The notes under the pieces are model-generated. The model searched no databases. It was not told where the DNA came from and saw nothing but the letters and a program-made list of their open reading frames with translations. From Pseudomonadota bacterium (lineage in GTDB: Bacteria; Pseudomonadota; Gammaproteobacteria; Acidiferrobacterales; Acidiferrobacteraceae), in NCBI GenBank assembly GCA_021841585.1, contig JAKBUS010000015.1, positions 1 to 45,175 of the forward strand: a DNA stretch of 45,175 bases, given 5' to 3'. Each line of letters begins with the position of its first letter. Positions within the stretch are counted from its first letter, which is position 1. A program made the translations under genes and the position numbers. Shown here one piece after another: positions 6,102-15,260 of this stretch.

Positions 6102-7754
6102 TTATCCACGGAGCATGTCTCGCGCTAAGGCGCGGGTGCGCGCGCTCACGGCTATGCCCCCCAGCATGCGCGCGATCTCCTCGATGCGCCGCGCCTGCGT
6201 CAGGACCTCGACCGAGCTTATGGTCCGCCCCCCGGTCTGGCCCTTTTCGACGAGCAGATGGGTGTCGCCTTGCGCGGCCACCTGCGGGAGGTGGGTGATG
6301 CACAGCACCTGACGGGTCTTTGAGAGTTCGTGAAGCCTCAGGCCCACGATCTCGGCGACCGCGCCGCCGATACCGACGTCGACCTCATCGAATATCAGCG
6401 TCGGGCCCGCGCACACGTCGGCAAGGACCACCTGCAAGGCAAGACTGATGCGCGAGAGCTCGCCGCCCGAGGCGATCCTGGCGAGCGGTTTGAAGGGCGC
6501 GTCAGGGGCCGGGCTCACCAGGAACTCGACGGCCTCGCAGCCATTGACCGACAGATCCTCCGGGGTCAAGGCCACCTGCAGGCGCGCTGACCCAAGCCCC
6601 AGGCGCCCCATCTCCTCGGTGACCGCTTGCGCGAGCGCGGGCGAGGCCGCGGCGCGTTTAGCGCTCAGGGCGTGGGCAAGAACCACGGCCTCGTGTTCGC
6701 GTTCGCTGATCTCCCGGGCGAGCTCCGCGATCGCGTCCCCGTCGCCTTGCAGGGATTCATGCTCGGCGGCGAGTTGCCCCCAAAGTTCCGGCAATTCCTC
6801 CGGCGGGACACGGTGCTTGCGCGCCAGATCATGCCAGCGGGCCACGCGGGACTCGAGCGCTGGGAGATCCAGGGGTTCGCTTTCGATATTGCCGGCGATG
6901 CGGTTCAGGGCGATCGCCGCTTCACCGATCTCGACCCCGGCGCTCGCAAGCAGGCCCTCGACCTCGGCGAGCCGCGGTTCATGGCGCAAAAGTTGGTGAA
7001 GGGTGCCTCTGGCCTTGTCGAGCGCCGAGGACAGGGCGTCGTCTCCGTCGCTTAGCAGCGCGATGAGGCCGCTGATGCCCGACATGAGCTCTTGGGCATG
7101 GCTCAAGCGGCGCTCCGTGGTGTTCAGGTCCTGCCATTCACCGACCTGCGGACGCAGGCCGTCGAGTTCGTCTAGCTGGTAACGCACGAGCGACGCCCGG
7201 GCGGCGCGCTGTTCGGCCGCCTCCTGCAGGGCGCGATGGCGGGCGCGTGCCGCCTGCAGTGCGGTTACCGCGCTTGCCAGCGCCTGGGCCTCGTGGCCGG
7301 CCCCGGCATAGGCGTCGAGGAGATTGCGTTGCACGTCCCGGCGCATGAGCGCCTGGTGTTCGTGTTGTCCGTGAAGATCGAGCAGCTGTTCTCCCAGCTC
7401 GCGCAGCAGTTGCAGGGGGACGGGGGTGGCGTTGATGAAGGCACGCGACCGGTCTGGCGCGATAACCCGGCGCACGATGCACTGGTCGGCATCGGCCGTG
7501 AGGTCGCGCTCGGCAAGCCAGGCGCGCGCCGGGCTTGTCGGCGCGAGATCGAAAGTGGCGATGACCTCGGCGGTGTCGGCCCCGGGCCTTATGACCCCGG
7601 CATCCGCGCGCGAGCCAAGCACGAGCCCCAGGGCATCGACGAGCAGGGACTTGCCGGCGCCTGTCTCGCCGGTCACGACCGACAGCCCGGGTCCGAGTGG
7701 GATACGTAGCTCGTCTATGACCACGAACGATCGGATCAGGAGCTCGGAGAGCAT
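6102..7754 (-). CDS. recN: DNA repair protein RecN
   Basis: SMC-like ATPase acting in recombinational repair of double-strand breaks. The 550-residue product (E. coli about 553) has an N-terminal Walker A, VVTGETGAGKSLLVDAL, after the start MLSELLIRSFVVIDEL. A long coiled-coil-rich middle follows, then the ABC signature region ARIASGGELSRISLALQ and Walker B LIFDEVDVGIGGAVAEIVG. The ATG at 7754 overlaps the nadK stop as TGATG, so translation is coupled. GTG at 7757 is an alternative start. No LexA box was noted upstream; nadK-recN coexpression is expected. Confidence 0.95.
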   Translation of the reverse strand: MLSELLIRSFVVIDELRIPLGPGLSVVTGETGAGKSLLVDALGLVLGSRADAGVIRPGADTAEVIATFDLAPTSPARAWLAERDLTADADQCIVRRVIAPDRSRAFINATPVPLQLLRELGEQLLDLHGQHEHQALMRRDVQRNLLDAYAGAGHEAQALASAVTALQAARARHRALQEAAEQRAARASLVRYQLDELDGLRPQVGEWQDLNTTERRLSHAQELMSGISGLIALLSDGDDALSSALDKARGTLHQLLRHEPRLAEVEGLLASAGVEIGEAAIALNRIAGNIESEPLDLPALESRVARWHDLARKHRVPPEELPELWGQLAAEHESLQGDGDAIAELAREISEREHEAVVLAHALSAKRAAASPALAQAVTEEMGRLGLGSARLQVALTPEDLSVNGCEAVEFLVSPAPDAPFKPLARIASGGELSRISLALQVVLADVCAGPTLIFDEVDVGIGGAVAEIVGLRLHELSKTRQVLCITHLPQVAAQGDTHLLVEKGQTGGRTISSVEVLTQARRIEEIARMLGGIAVSARTRALARDMLRG

Positions 7755-8623
7755 CACACCCTTCGGCCCCAGTGTAGTTTCTGGCGCAAGACCTCGTAGT
7801 GGTTGCGGCCTTCCGGGTGCAGCAGGATAAGGGGGGTCTCGGAGCGCCAGACGTTAAGGCGGTCGCCGTTTCTGAGACCGAAGTTCGATTGGCCATCGAA
7901 GGTCACGTGCGCGCTCTGATCACTCACGAGCACGATCTCGATGCGGCAGCCGCTATCCACCACGATCGGCCGGTTGCTCAAGGTCTGTGGGCATATCGGC
8001 ACGAGCACGATGGCCGCCAGTGTCGGGTGTAGGATGGGCCCGCCCGCGGACATGGCATAGGCCGTGGAGCCGGTCGGGGTGGCGATGATCACGCCGTCGG
8101 CGCGCGAGCCGCTCACGAGCTGGCCGTCGACATAGGTCTCAAACTCGATCAGGCGGGCAAGCTCGCCCTTGTTCACCACCGCGTCGTTCAGCGCCAGGCG
8201 CTCTACCAGTATCTGCCCGTCGCGGACCAGGGTCGCGGCCAGCAGAAAGCGTTCCTCGGCCTGATAGTGGCCGTCTAGGATGTGGTTGATCATGCCGATG
8301 TTGTCGGTGGATACGTCGGCAAGAAAACCCAGGCGCCCGGCATTGACGCCTATCAGTGGGACGTGATGGGGGGCGAGCGTGCGCGCGACGCCGAGCAGCG
8401 TCCCATCGCCGCCGAGCACGATGGCGAGGTCGATCGTCTCGCCGATGCGGTCGAGCGGACAGGTGGTCACGCCGGCGAGGTCGAGGGCCACGGCGGTGTC
8501 CTCCTCGACGGTGATCTCCAGCGCCCGCGCCTCCAGGAGCGCATAAAGGCGTTGCAGCAGTTCGCGTCCGCCCCGGTCACCATATTTACCGAATAAACCG
8601 ACGCGCGTCATCACCGCCTTCAT
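7754..8623 (-). CDS. nadK: NAD kinase
   Basis: Phosphorylates NAD to NADP in the cytoplasm. The 289-residue product contains the family motifs AIVLGGDGTLLGVAR, GVNAGRLGFLADV, ALNDAVVNKGELARL and the active-site SRADGVIIATPTGSTAYAMS. Start ATG 8623 is chosen for its GAGGGA ribosome-binding site; TTG 8629 is possible in frame. It is divergent from hrcA across about 160 bases and runs into recN with a TGATG overlap. Confidence 0.95.
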   Translation of the reverse strand: MKAVMTRVGLFGKYGDRGGRELLQRLYALLEARALEITVEEDTAVALDLAGVTTCPLDRIGETIDLAIVLGGDGTLLGVARTLAPHHVPLIGVNAGRLGFLADVSTDNIGMINHILDGHYQAEERFLLAATLVRDGQILVERLALNDAVVNKGELARLIEFETYVDGQLVSGSRADGVIIATPTGSTAYAMSAGGPILHPTLAAIVLVPICPQTLSNRPIVVDSGCRIEIVLVSDQSAHVTFDGQSNFGLRNGDRLNVWRSETPLILLHPEGRNHYEVLRQKLHWGRRV

Positions 8624-8710
8624 CGCCAATCCCTCATGATCACAACACTAGCATGGGTCCCTTTGGGCGGCCAGAGAGGGGGCGCTCTGTGGCCGTCGCG
8701 TGTTCATCTG

Positions 8711-8739
8711 TTGACACTCATGACGGCTATTGGTAGCGT
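8711..8739 (+). promoter_or_regulatory. hrcA promoter
   Basis: A perfect -35 TTGACA at 8711-8716 is followed after 17 bases by a weak -10, TAGCGT (8734-8739). It ends five bases before the CIRCE element, so HrcA bound there would overlap the start region of transcription. Confidence 0.55.
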
Positions 8740-8743
8740 GCCC

Positions 8744-8770
8744 CTGGCACTCGGAAAGCCGGAGTGCTAA
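8744..8770. promoter_or_regulatory. CIRCE operator (HrcA-binding site)
   Basis: TGGCACTC at 8745-8752, a nine-base spacer, and GAGTGCTAA at 8762-8770 match the CIRCE consensus TTAGCACTC-N9-GAGTGCTAA with two differences in the left arm. It lies 15 bases before the hrcA ATG, between promoter and ribosome-binding site, so HrcA should repress its own operon. Confidence 0.93.
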
Positions 8771-8785
8771 GAGGAGGGGTAGCTT

Positions 8786-9829
8786 ATGGTGTCGTTAACG
8801 CCTCGTGCCGAACGGCTCCTCAAGGCGCTTATTGAACAGTATATAGCCGAAGGTCAGCCCGTCGGCTCCCGGACATTGGTAAAGCAGGCCGGGCTGGAGT
8901 TTAGTCCGGCCACCGTGCGCAACATCATGTCCGACCTCGAGGAGTTCGGCCTTATCCGTTCGCCCCACACCTCGGCCGGGCGTGTCCCAACCGAGCGCGG
9001 CTATCGTTTTTTCGTGAACACCCTGCTTGCGGTCAAGCCACCGAAGACCTGGGATATGACCTCGATCGAGGACCGATTCCTGGCCGATCAGGATCCGCAG
9101 CAACTCATCGAGTCGGTGTCCGGCCTGCTCTCGCAGGTCACCAAGCTTGCCGGGATCGTGCGTGTCCCGCGGCGCGCCGATGTCGGTTTTCTGCAGCTCG
9201 ATTTTCTGGCGCTGTCGTCCACGCGGGTGCTCGTCATCCTGGTGACGCAGGATGGCCAGGTCCTGAACAGGGTCATACACCCCAAGCGGCCGTATTCGGC
9301 CTCGGAGCTGCAGCAAGCCGCCAATGTCTTCAATGGCGCCTACGCCGGCCTGTCCCTCGCCGAGGTCCGGCGCAGCCTGGTGGATGCCTTGCGGCGCGAC
9401 AGCGAGGACATGCAACAGATTCTGCGCTCGGCGGTGGAGATGGCCCATCAGGTTTTTGCCGGGGAGGCGATGAGCGAGGCGCCGCTGTTCGTGAGCGGCG
9501 AATCCAATCTGCTGGCCTTCCCCGAGCTTAGTAATACCGAGAAGCTGCGCCGTCTGTTCGAGGCGTTTACGGCCAAGCAAGACCTTTTGCACCTCTTGGA
9601 CCAGAGCATGGTCTCCCAGGGGGTGCAGATCTTCATCGGCGCGGAATCCGGTTACGAGGCCCTGGAGTCGTGCAGCGTCGTGACCGCGCCCTATGAGGTC
9701 GATGGCCAGATCGTGGGGACCGTCGGGGTGGTTGGACCGACACGCATGTCCTACGACCGCGTGATCTCGGTGGTCGATGTCACCGCGCGCCTATTGAGCG
9801 GGGCCTTGAGCCACGGCCTGCCGGGTTAG
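8786..9829 (+). CDS. hrcA: Heat-inducible transcription repressor HrcA
   Basis: Repressor of class I heat-shock genes that binds CIRCE and whose activity depends on GroEL in other bacteria. The 347-residue product starts MVSLTPRAERLLKALIEQYI with the winged helix (PVGSRTLVKQAGLEFSPATVRNIM), then SPHTSAGRVPTERGYRFFV. It ends with the conserved GQIVGTVGVVGPTRMSYDR region. GGAGG lies just before ATG 8786. It heads hrcA-grpE-dnaK-dnaJ. HrcA is absent from E. coli but present in many other gammaproteobacteria. Confidence 0.95.
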   Translation: MVSLTPRAERLLKALIEQYIAEGQPVGSRTLVKQAGLEFSPATVRNIMSDLEEFGLIRSPHTSAGRVPTERGYRFFVNTLLAVKPPKTWDMTSIEDRFLADQDPQQLIESVSGLLSQVTKLAGIVRVPRRADVGFLQLDFLALSSTRVLVILVTQDGQVLNRVIHPKRPYSASELQQAANVFNGAYAGLSLAEVRRSLVDALRRDSEDMQQILRSAVEMAHQVFAGEAMSEAPLFVSGESNLLAFPELSNTEKLRRLFEAFTAKQDLLHLLDQSMVSQGVQIFIGAESGYEALESCSVVTAPYEVDGQIVGTVGVVGPTRMSYDRVISVVDVTARLLSGALSHGLPG

Positions 9830-9893
9830 GCGTGCTTGATTTGCCGCGAGGCGATCCCCACATGCCGCTGGTGAATTCATGATGGAGCAGGTG

Positions 9894-10469
9894 ATGGCGG
9901 ACAACGACACGATGGCAGGCGAGAAGGAGACCGGGACGGGGACAAAGGCGCCGGCACGCGAGGAGCCGCAAGCGGCGCCCGCGGCCGGGGATGCGGCGGC
10001 ACTGGCAGCCGAGCTTGAACGGGCCCGGGCCGAGCTTGCCGAGAATCGCGAACGGCTTCTGCGGGTCGCCGCGGAGGCCGAGAACACCAAGCGGCGCGCC
10101 GAACAGGACGCCGCGAATGCGCGCAAGTTCGCGCTGGAACGCTTCGCGACCGAGCTTTTGCCGGTGCGCGACAGCCTGGAGCGGGCCCGCGCCGTTGATC
10201 GCGGTACCGCCGGCGGCGCCCTGGAGGCACTCTTTGCCGGCGTGGATCTGACCCTACAGCTGATGGATTCGGTACTCGAGAAGTTCGCCATTACGGTAAT
10301 CGACCCCGCCGGGGCGCGATTCAATCCTGACCAGCATCAGGCCATGTCCGTGGTCGAGAGCGTGGATGTGCCGGCCAATCACGTCGCGGAGGTCGTGCAA
10401 AAAGGGTTTTTGTTGAATGACAGGCTTTTGAGGCCGGCCCTCGTAGTGGTCGCCAAGTCCAAGTCCTGA
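9894..10469 (+). CDS. grpE: Nucleotide exchange factor GrpE
   Basis: GrpE exchanges ADP for ATP on DnaK. The product (191 residues from ATG 9894) has an acidic low-complexity N-terminus and a long coiled coil (AAELERARAELAENRERLLR, AAEAENTKRRAEQDAANA). The C-terminal beta domain has DPAGARFNPDQHQAMSVVES and GFLLNDRLLRPALVVVAK. ATG 9894 has GGAG at 9884-9887; in-frame ATGs at 9879 and 9882 are alternatives. It lies 64 bases after hrcA, probably in the same transcript. Confidence 0.95.
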   Translation: MADNDTMAGEKETGTGTKAPAREEPQAAPAAGDAAALAAELERARAELAENRERLLRVAAEAENTKRRAEQDAANARKFALERFATELLPVRDSLERARAVDRGTAGGALEALFAGVDLTLQLMDSVLEKFAITVIDPAGARFNPDQHQAMSVVESVDVPANHVAEVVQKGFLLNDRLLRPALVVVAKSKS

Positions 10470-10471
10470 CC

Positions 10472-10499
10472 CTTGAAAAACGCCCCTGGGTCCCCATCT
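10472..10499 (+). promoter_or_regulatory. Sigma-32 heat-shock promoter of dnaK
   Basis: CTTGAAA at 10472-10478 and CCCCATCT at 10492-10499 are separated by 13 bases, an excellent match to the sigma-32 consensus (CTTGAAA, 11-16 bases, CCCCATnT). It begins three bases after the grpE stop and lies about 56 bases before the dnaK ATG. dnaK can therefore be induced independently of the CIRCE-controlled promoter. Confidence 0.9.
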
Positions 10500-10554
10500 G
10501 GGAATCAGCGGCCTTACAACTATCTTCCCCAGCGGGAGCAAGAGGACAATAGCG

Positions 10555-12489
10555 ATGGCAAAGATTATCGGGATCGACTTGGGAACCACGAATTCGTGCG
10601 TCGCCGTCATCGAGAACGGAAAGCCGCGCGTCATCGAGAACAGCGAAGGTGACCGCACCACGCCCTCGATCGTCGCCTACGCCAGTGAAGGCGAGATCCT
10701 GGTCGGACAGTCGGCCAAGCGTCAGGCGGTCACCAATCCTCAGAACACGCTGTATGCGGTCAAGCGTCTCGTGGGCCGCAAGTTCGAAGACGACATCGTG
10801 CAGCGCGACATCAAGATGGTGGCCTACAAGATCGTGCGCGCCAAGAACGGCGACGCGTGGGTCGAGGTCAACGGCAAGCAGATGGCGCCTCCGGAGGTCT
10901 CGGCGCGCGTCCTTCAGAAGATGAAGAAGACCGCCGAGGATTATCTGGGCGAGGAGGTGACCGAGGCGGTCATCACCGTGCCGGCCTACTTCAACGACGC
11001 GCAACGGCAGGCGACCAAGGATGCCGGGCGGATCGCCGGACTAAATGTCAAGCGCATCATCAATGAGCCGACAGCGGCGGCTTTGGCCTTCGGTCTTGAC
11101 AAAAAGGAAGGCGATCGCAAGATCGCGGTCTACGATCTGGGCGGCGGCACCTTCGATATCTCCATCATCGAGATCGCGGAGGTCGATGGCGAGCATCAGT
11201 TCGAGGTGCTGTCGACGAACGGCGACACCTTCCTCGGGGGCGAGGATTTCGACCTGCGGCTGATCGATTACCTGGCCGAAGAGTTCAAGAAGGACTCGGG
11301 CATCGATCTGCACAAGGATCCCCTAGCGCTGCAACGCCTGAAGGATGCGGCGGAAAAGGCCAAGATTGAGTTGTCCTCGCGCGCCCAGACGGACGTCAAT
11401 CTGCCGTATGTCACGGCCGACGCAAGCGGACCGAAGCATTTGAACGTGAAGATCACGCGCGCCAAGCTCGAGAGCTTGGTGGAGGAGCTAATCCGGCGGA
11501 CGATCGAGCCTTGCAAGGTTGCCTTGAAGGACGCGGGCTTGAAGGTCACCGAGGTCGACGATGTGATCTTGGTCGGCGGCCAGACGCGCATGCCCAAGGT
11601 GCAGGAGGCGGTGCGGGATTTCTTCGGGAAGGAGCCGCGCAAGGACGTGAACCCGGATGAGGCGGTGGCGATCGGCGCGGCCGTCCAGGGTGGCGTGCTG
11701 GCGGGTGACGTGAAGGACGTCTTGTTGCTGGATGTGACGCCATTGTCTCTGGGTATTGAGACCATGGGTGGCGTCATGACCAAGCTCATCCAGAAGAACA
11801 CGACCATACCGACCAAGGCCGCGCAGGTGTTTTCGACCGCCGACGACAACCAGACGGCTGTTACCGTGCACGTCCTGCAGGGTGAGCGCGAGATGGCGGC
11901 CGGCAACAAGTCGCTGGGGCGTTTCGACCTCACCGAAATACCGTCGGCGCCACGTGGCGTTCCGCAGATCGAGGTGACCTTCGATATCGATGCCAATGGT
12001 ATCCTGCATGTGTCGGCGCGCGACAAGGCCACCGGCAAGGAGAATCGCATCGTCATCAAGTCGAGTTCGGGCTTGAGCGAGGCCGAGATCCAGCGCATGG
12101 TGCAGGATGCCGAGGCGCATGCCGAGGAGGACCGTCGCGCCCATGAACTGGTGGATGTCCGCAATCAGGCCGAGGCGCTCCTGCACGGGACGCGCAAATC
12201 CTTGCAGGACCTTGGCGACAAGGTGAGCGCGGCCGACAAGGGCGCGATCGAGGCGGCGATGCGGGATTTGGAGGCGGCGGTCAAGGGTGACGACAAGGCC
12301 GATATCACCTCCAAGACCGAGGCCTTGAGTCAGGCGAGCCACAAGCTGACCGAGCAGATGTATGCGCAGGCCCAGGCAGGCGCCTCGCCGGGCGGAGATG
12401 CCCAGCAGTCGGGCGGCGCACAGGCCGGTGGCGACAATGTCGTCGACGCCGAGTTCGAAGAAGTGAACGAGAATCGCCGCGAAAAGTAA
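10555..12489 (+). CDS. dnaK: Chaperone DnaK (Hsp70)
   Basis: ATP-dependent chaperone, 644 residues, usual length. The nucleotide-binding domain shows [15 protein letters not shown] at the start, the phosphate loop in [14 protein letters not shown] and [14 protein letters not shown]. The substrate-binding domain follows the linker [20 protein letters not shown], and the tail ends in a Gly/Ala/Gln-rich stretch and [14 protein letters not shown]. It has its own sigma-32 promoter upstream and a terminator-like hairpin downstream before dnaJ. Confidence 0.97.
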   Translation: MAKIIGIDLGTTNSCVAVIENGKPRVIENSEGDRTTPSIVAYASEGEILVGQSAKRQAVTNPQNTLYAVKRLVGRKFEDDIVQRDIKMVAYKIVRAKNGDAWVEVNGKQMAPPEVSARVLQKMKKTAEDYLGEEVTEAVITVPAYFNDAQRQATKDAGRIAGLNVKRIINEPTAAALAFGLDKKEGDRKIAVYDLGGGTFDISIIEIAEVDGEHQFEVLSTNGDTFLGGEDFDLRLIDYLAEEFKKDSGIDLHKDPLALQRLKDAAEKAKIELSSRAQTDVNLPYVTADASGPKHLNVKITRAKLESLVEELIRRTIEPCKVALKDAGLKVTEVDDVILVGGQTRMPKVQEAVRDFFGKEPRKDVNPDEAVAIGAAVQGGVLAGDVKDVLLLDVTPLSLGIETMGGVMTKLIQKNTTIPTKAAQVFSTADDNQTAVTVHVLQGEREMAAGNKSLGRFDLTEIPSAPRGVPQIEVTFDIDANGILHVSARDKATGKENRIVIKSSSGLSEAEIQRMVQDAEAHAEEDRRAHELVDVRNQAEALLHGTRKSLQDLGDKVSAADKGAIEAAMRDLEAAVKGDDKADITSKTEALSQASHKLTEQMYAQAQAGASPGGDAQQSGGAQAGGDNVVDAEFEEVNENRREK

Positions 12490-12508
12490 GGCCTTGGAAG
12501 ATCGCGGG

Positions 12509-12541
12509 GGCGCGGGCGGTGTTGACGCCCGTGCCTTTTTT
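12509..12541 (+). terminator. Terminator or attenuator between dnaK and dnaJ
   Basis: GGCGCGGGCG (12509-12518), a seven-base loop, and CGCCCGTGCC (12526-12535) form a ten-base stem with one G-U pair, followed by six T residues. It would end part of the dnaK transcripts and keep DnaJ below DnaK. Confidence 0.75.
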
Positions 12542-12551
12542 CTTCTATGGT
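12522..12551 (+). promoter_or_regulatory. Possible internal dnaJ promoter
   Basis: TTGACG at 12522-12527 and TATGGT at 12546-12551, 18 bases apart, could form a sigma-70 promoter overlapping the terminator hairpin and ending 25 bases before the dnaJ ATG. It rests on sequence match only. Confidence 0.3.
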
Positions 12552-12576
12552 CGGGCTTTAGCGGTTGTGCAGGGCT

Positions 12577-13734
12577 ATGACGACGCGACGCGATTATTAT
12601 GAAGTTCTCGGTGTGACCCGCGGGGCGGACGACACCGAAGTGAAGAAGGCCTATCGCCGCATGGCGATGAAGTACCATCCCGACCGCAATCCCGATGACA
12701 AGAGCGCCGAGGCCGTCTTCAAGGAGTGCCAGGAGGCCTACGAGGTCCTGAGCGACCCGCAAAAGCGCGCGGTCTATGACCAGTTCGGTCACGCCGGCGT
12801 GCAGGGCGGCGGGATGCCAGGTGGTGGACCGTTCGGGGCCGGGGGTGGGCCCTTTGCCGATATCTTCGATAACGTCTTTGGGGATATCTTCGGCGCGGGC
12901 GGTGGCGGTCGCCGCGGCAACCAGGTTTATCGAGGCGCCGATGTGCGTTTCACCCTAGACCTGTCCTTGGAGGATGCGGTCTTTGGCACCGAGGCGCGTA
13001 TCCGCGTGCCGACGATGGCGACCTGCGATCTGTGCAAGGGGTCCGGGGCCCGTGCCGGGAGCGTGCCGGTGACTTGCCCGACCTGCGGCGGTCATGGCCA
13101 GGTGCGTTTACAGCAAGGCTTCTTTTCGATTCAGCAGACCTGTCCCAATTGCCGCGGGAGCGGGCGGGCCATCAGTCAACCGTGCGTCGAGTGTCGTGGC
13201 GAGGGCCGCGCGCGGCGCGCCAAGACCCTCTCGGTGACCATTCCGGCTGGTGTCGACGAGGGTGACCAGATCCGCGTGAGCGGACAGGGGGATGCCGGCG
13301 AGAACGGCGGTCCGGCGGGCGACCTCTATGTGCAGGTCAAGCTGAAGCCGCATGCCTTGTTCCGGCGGGAACAAGATGACCTGTATTGCAAGGTGCCGGT
13401 GCGTTTCGGGATCGTGGTGCTGGGCGGCGAGATCGAGATCCCGAGCCTAGATGGGCGCATGACCTTGAAGATCCCGCCGGAGACGCAGACCGACAAGGTC
13501 TTTCGCGTGCGCGGCAAAGGGGTCAAGAATGTCCGCACGGGCCATGTCGGCGACCTTTTCTGCCAGATAACGGTGGAGACGCCGGTCAAGCTGACACGCG
13601 CCCAGCGCGAGCTCCTCGAATCTTTTGATGCCTCGGTGCGCGAGGGCGGGGAGCGCCACAACCCGGTTGAGCACTCATGGCTCGACAAGCTGCGGGGCTT
13701 TTTCGAGCCCAAGGCGCGCAGTTCCGGGGAATAA
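12577..13734 (+). CDS. dnaJ: Co-chaperone DnaJ (Hsp40)
   Basis: Stimulates DnaK ATPase and delivers substrates. The 385-residue product has the J domain ([20 protein letters not shown], the HPD motif in [10 protein letters not shown]), a Gly-rich linker, and four zinc-binding CxxCxGxG-type repeats: [24 protein letters not shown] and CVECRGEG. The C-terminal substrate domain follows ([20 protein letters not shown]). Start ATG 12577 fits the family N-terminus; an in-frame TTG at 12565 was not used. It is separated from dnaK by a terminator-like hairpin. Confidence 0.97.
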   Translation: MTTRRDYYEVLGVTRGADDTEVKKAYRRMAMKYHPDRNPDDKSAEAVFKECQEAYEVLSDPQKRAVYDQFGHAGVQGGGMPGGGPFGAGGGPFADIFDNVFGDIFGAGGGGRRGNQVYRGADVRFTLDLSLEDAVFGTEARIRVPTMATCDLCKGSGARAGSVPVTCPTCGGHGQVRLQQGFFSIQQTCPNCRGSGRAISQPCVECRGEGRARRAKTLSVTIPAGVDEGDQIRVSGQGDAGENGGPAGDLYVQVKLKPHALFRREQDDLYCKVPVRFGIVVLGGEIEIPSLDGRMTLKIPPETQTDKVFRVRGKGVKNVRTGHVGDLFCQITVETPVKLTRAQRELLESFDASVREGGERHNPVEHSWLDKLRGFFEPKARSSGE

Positions 13735-13782
13735 AACTAGGCGGCGGCCGTCTCTCCAGCATTACCGCAACGAGGGTTCGCT

Positions 13783-14280
13783 ATGGGGGACAAACGTACA
13801 TTCAATCCGGCGCGCCGGCGCGTCATCGTCGCCGCCGGTGGCGTAGCCGCGGCCATGGGGTCGGGCGCGGCCTTTGCCGGCTCTGCGGACAGCCTCGATC
13901 TGACCTTCCCCGGCCAGAAGGCCACCCACCATATCGTTTATCAGCTAAACCAGGCGGATCACGGCTATCAGCAGCATATCCTGTCGTCGGTACAGGCCAT
14001 GCTGCGGCGTTATGGGAGCTCTATCCATATCGTGGTAACCTGCTTTGCCGAAGGGATCAGCGTAGTCTTGAAAAAGCCCGTCCGGCCGGTGGCAAAGGGC
14101 ATCCGCGACGGGGTGGCGAGCCTTCACGACTATGGCGTGGAGTTTCACGGCTGCGGCAATACCCTGCGGACATTGAAGTTGACGAAATCAGCGCTGCTGC
14201 CGCTTGCCACCTATGTGCCGATGGGGGCCGCGGACCTGATGGAGCTCCAGCATAAGGGCTACGCCTATATTGCCTGGTAG
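13783..14280 (+). CDS. Tat-exported DsrE-family protein
   Basis: A 165-residue protein with an N-terminal twin-arginine-type signal: NPARRRVIVAAGGVAAAMG and then an AFA-like cleavage site near residue 32. The mature part resembles the DsrE/DsrF-like (COG1416) fold: THHIVYQLNQADHGYQQHIL, HIVVTCFAEGISVVL, VEFHGCGNTL and the end VPMGAADLMELQHKGYAYI. Members of the wider family take part in sulfur relay through a conserved Cys; two Cys are visible here (VVTC and HGCGN). The function of periplasmic members is not known to me. It lies between dnaJ and dapB, outside any sulfur-oxidation gene cluster. Confidence 0.75.
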   Translation: MGDKRTFNPARRRVIVAAGGVAAAMGSGAAFAGSADSLDLTFPGQKATHHIVYQLNQADHGYQQHILSSVQAMLRRYGSSIHIVVTCFAEGISVVLKKPVRPVAKGIRDGVASLHDYGVEFHGCGNTLRTLKLTKSALLPLATYVPMGAADLMELQHKGYAYIAW

Positions 14281-14342
14281 CGCCGATCGATCCCGGGTCC
14301 GTGTCCGATGAGGCGGGCGGAGCGGGCTTTCAAGGGGGAATC

Positions 14343-15140
14343 ATGAGGATTGCCGTGGCGGGCGCCACCGGTCGCATGGGTCGGGCGGTGCTTGCGGCAT
14401 TGCGCGGGCAGGCCGATGCGTGCCTCTCGGGGGCGCTTGTGCGCACAGGCGATGGCGCCCGCGGGCAGGATGCGGCGGCGCTCATCGGCGGCGCGCCCTT
14501 CGGCGTGCCGGTATCGGATGTTCCCGAAGAGGTGATCGCGGGCTGCGATGTACTGATCGATTTCACGGCCCCCAAGGCCACCGCGCATTACGCGGAAATC
14601 TGCGCGCGGCTCGGAAAGGGCGCGGTCATCGGCACCACCGGGCTTTCGGCGGCAATCAGCGAAGGGCTGGCGGCCCTGGCGGGCAACGGCCGTTTCGTGG
14701 TAGCCGCCAATATGAGCGTGGGCGTCAACCTGGCTTTACATTTGCTGGAGATCGCCGCCCGTGCCTTGCCGGACGCCGATATCGAGATCCTGGAGGCCCA
14801 CCACCGCCACAAGGTCGATGCCCCATCGGGGACGGCGCTGCGTCTGGGGGAGGTGGCGGCCGCCGCCCGTGGCCAGCGCCTCGCGGATGTGGCCGTGTAC
14901 GATCGCCATCGCGAGCGCGCGCCGCGGGCGGCCGGCAGCATAGGTTTCGCGGCCATTCGCGCCGGCGAGATCGTGGGCGAGCATCGCGTGTACCTGGCGT
15001 TGCCCTCGGAGCGTCTCGAGATCGCCCATATCGCCGATAACCGCGAGGTATTCGCCGAGGGCGCCTTGCGCGCGGCGCGCTTTCTGATGGGTCGCGCGCA
15101 CGGCCTCTACGATATGCAGGACGTGCTCGGTCTGCGTTGA
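14343..15140 (+). CDS. dapB: 4-hydroxy-tetrahydrodipicolinate reductase
   Basis: Reduces the DapA product with NAD(P)H in lysine and diaminopimelate synthesis. The 265-residue protein starts MRIAVAGATGRMGRAVLAAL (nucleotide-binding). It contains VIGTTGLSAA, the active-site segment ILEAHHRHKVDAPSGTALRL, and GEIVGEHRVYLALPSERLEI. ATG 14343 follows a purine-rich AAGGGGGAA ribosome-binding site. Its 3' end contains the -35 element of the carA promoter. Confidence 0.96.
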   Translation: MRIAVAGATGRMGRAVLAALRGQADACLSGALVRTGDGARGQDAAALIGGAPFGVPVSDVPEEVIAGCDVLIDFTAPKATAHYAEICARLGKGAVIGTTGLSAAISEGLAALAGNGRFVVAANMSVGVNLALHLLEIAARALPDADIEILEAHHRHKVDAPSGTALRLGEVAAAARGQRLADVAVYDRHRERAPRAAGSIGFAAIRAGEIVGEHRVYLALPSERLEIAHIADNREVFAEGALRAARFLMGRAHGLYDMQDVLGLR

Positions 15141-15165
15141 TTTTGCGCGGCCATTTCGTTACAAT
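15137..15165 (+). promoter_or_regulatory. carAB promoter
   Basis: TTGATT (15137-15142) and TACAAT (15160-15165) are separated by exactly 17 bases. The -35 overlaps the dapB stop codon. Transcription from about 15172 would give a leader of about 90 bases before carA. Confidence 0.65.
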
Positions 15166-15201
15166 CGCCGGACAAATCCTTGTGAATGACTCGTTTTCCG
15201 G

Positions 15202-15232
15202 GCGGGAGCGGCGCTGAGCGGCTCCCGCTTTT
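15202..15232 (+). terminator. Terminator-like hairpin in the carA leader
   Basis: GCGGGAGC (15202-15209) pairs perfectly with GCTCCCGC (15221-15228), followed by TTTTGT. It sits between the carA promoter and its start, so it looks like an attenuator rather than a dapB terminator. A short frame from ATG 15186 reads through the hairpin in the carA frame. Confidence 0.6.
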
Positions 15233-15260
15233 GTATGTAAACCCTGAGGCGGGAGGTACC

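Noticed and set aside
11488-12792. Antisense frame of 434 codons opposite dnaK and dnaJ
   Set aside because: It crosses the dnaK terminator and two real genes; a product of GC bias.
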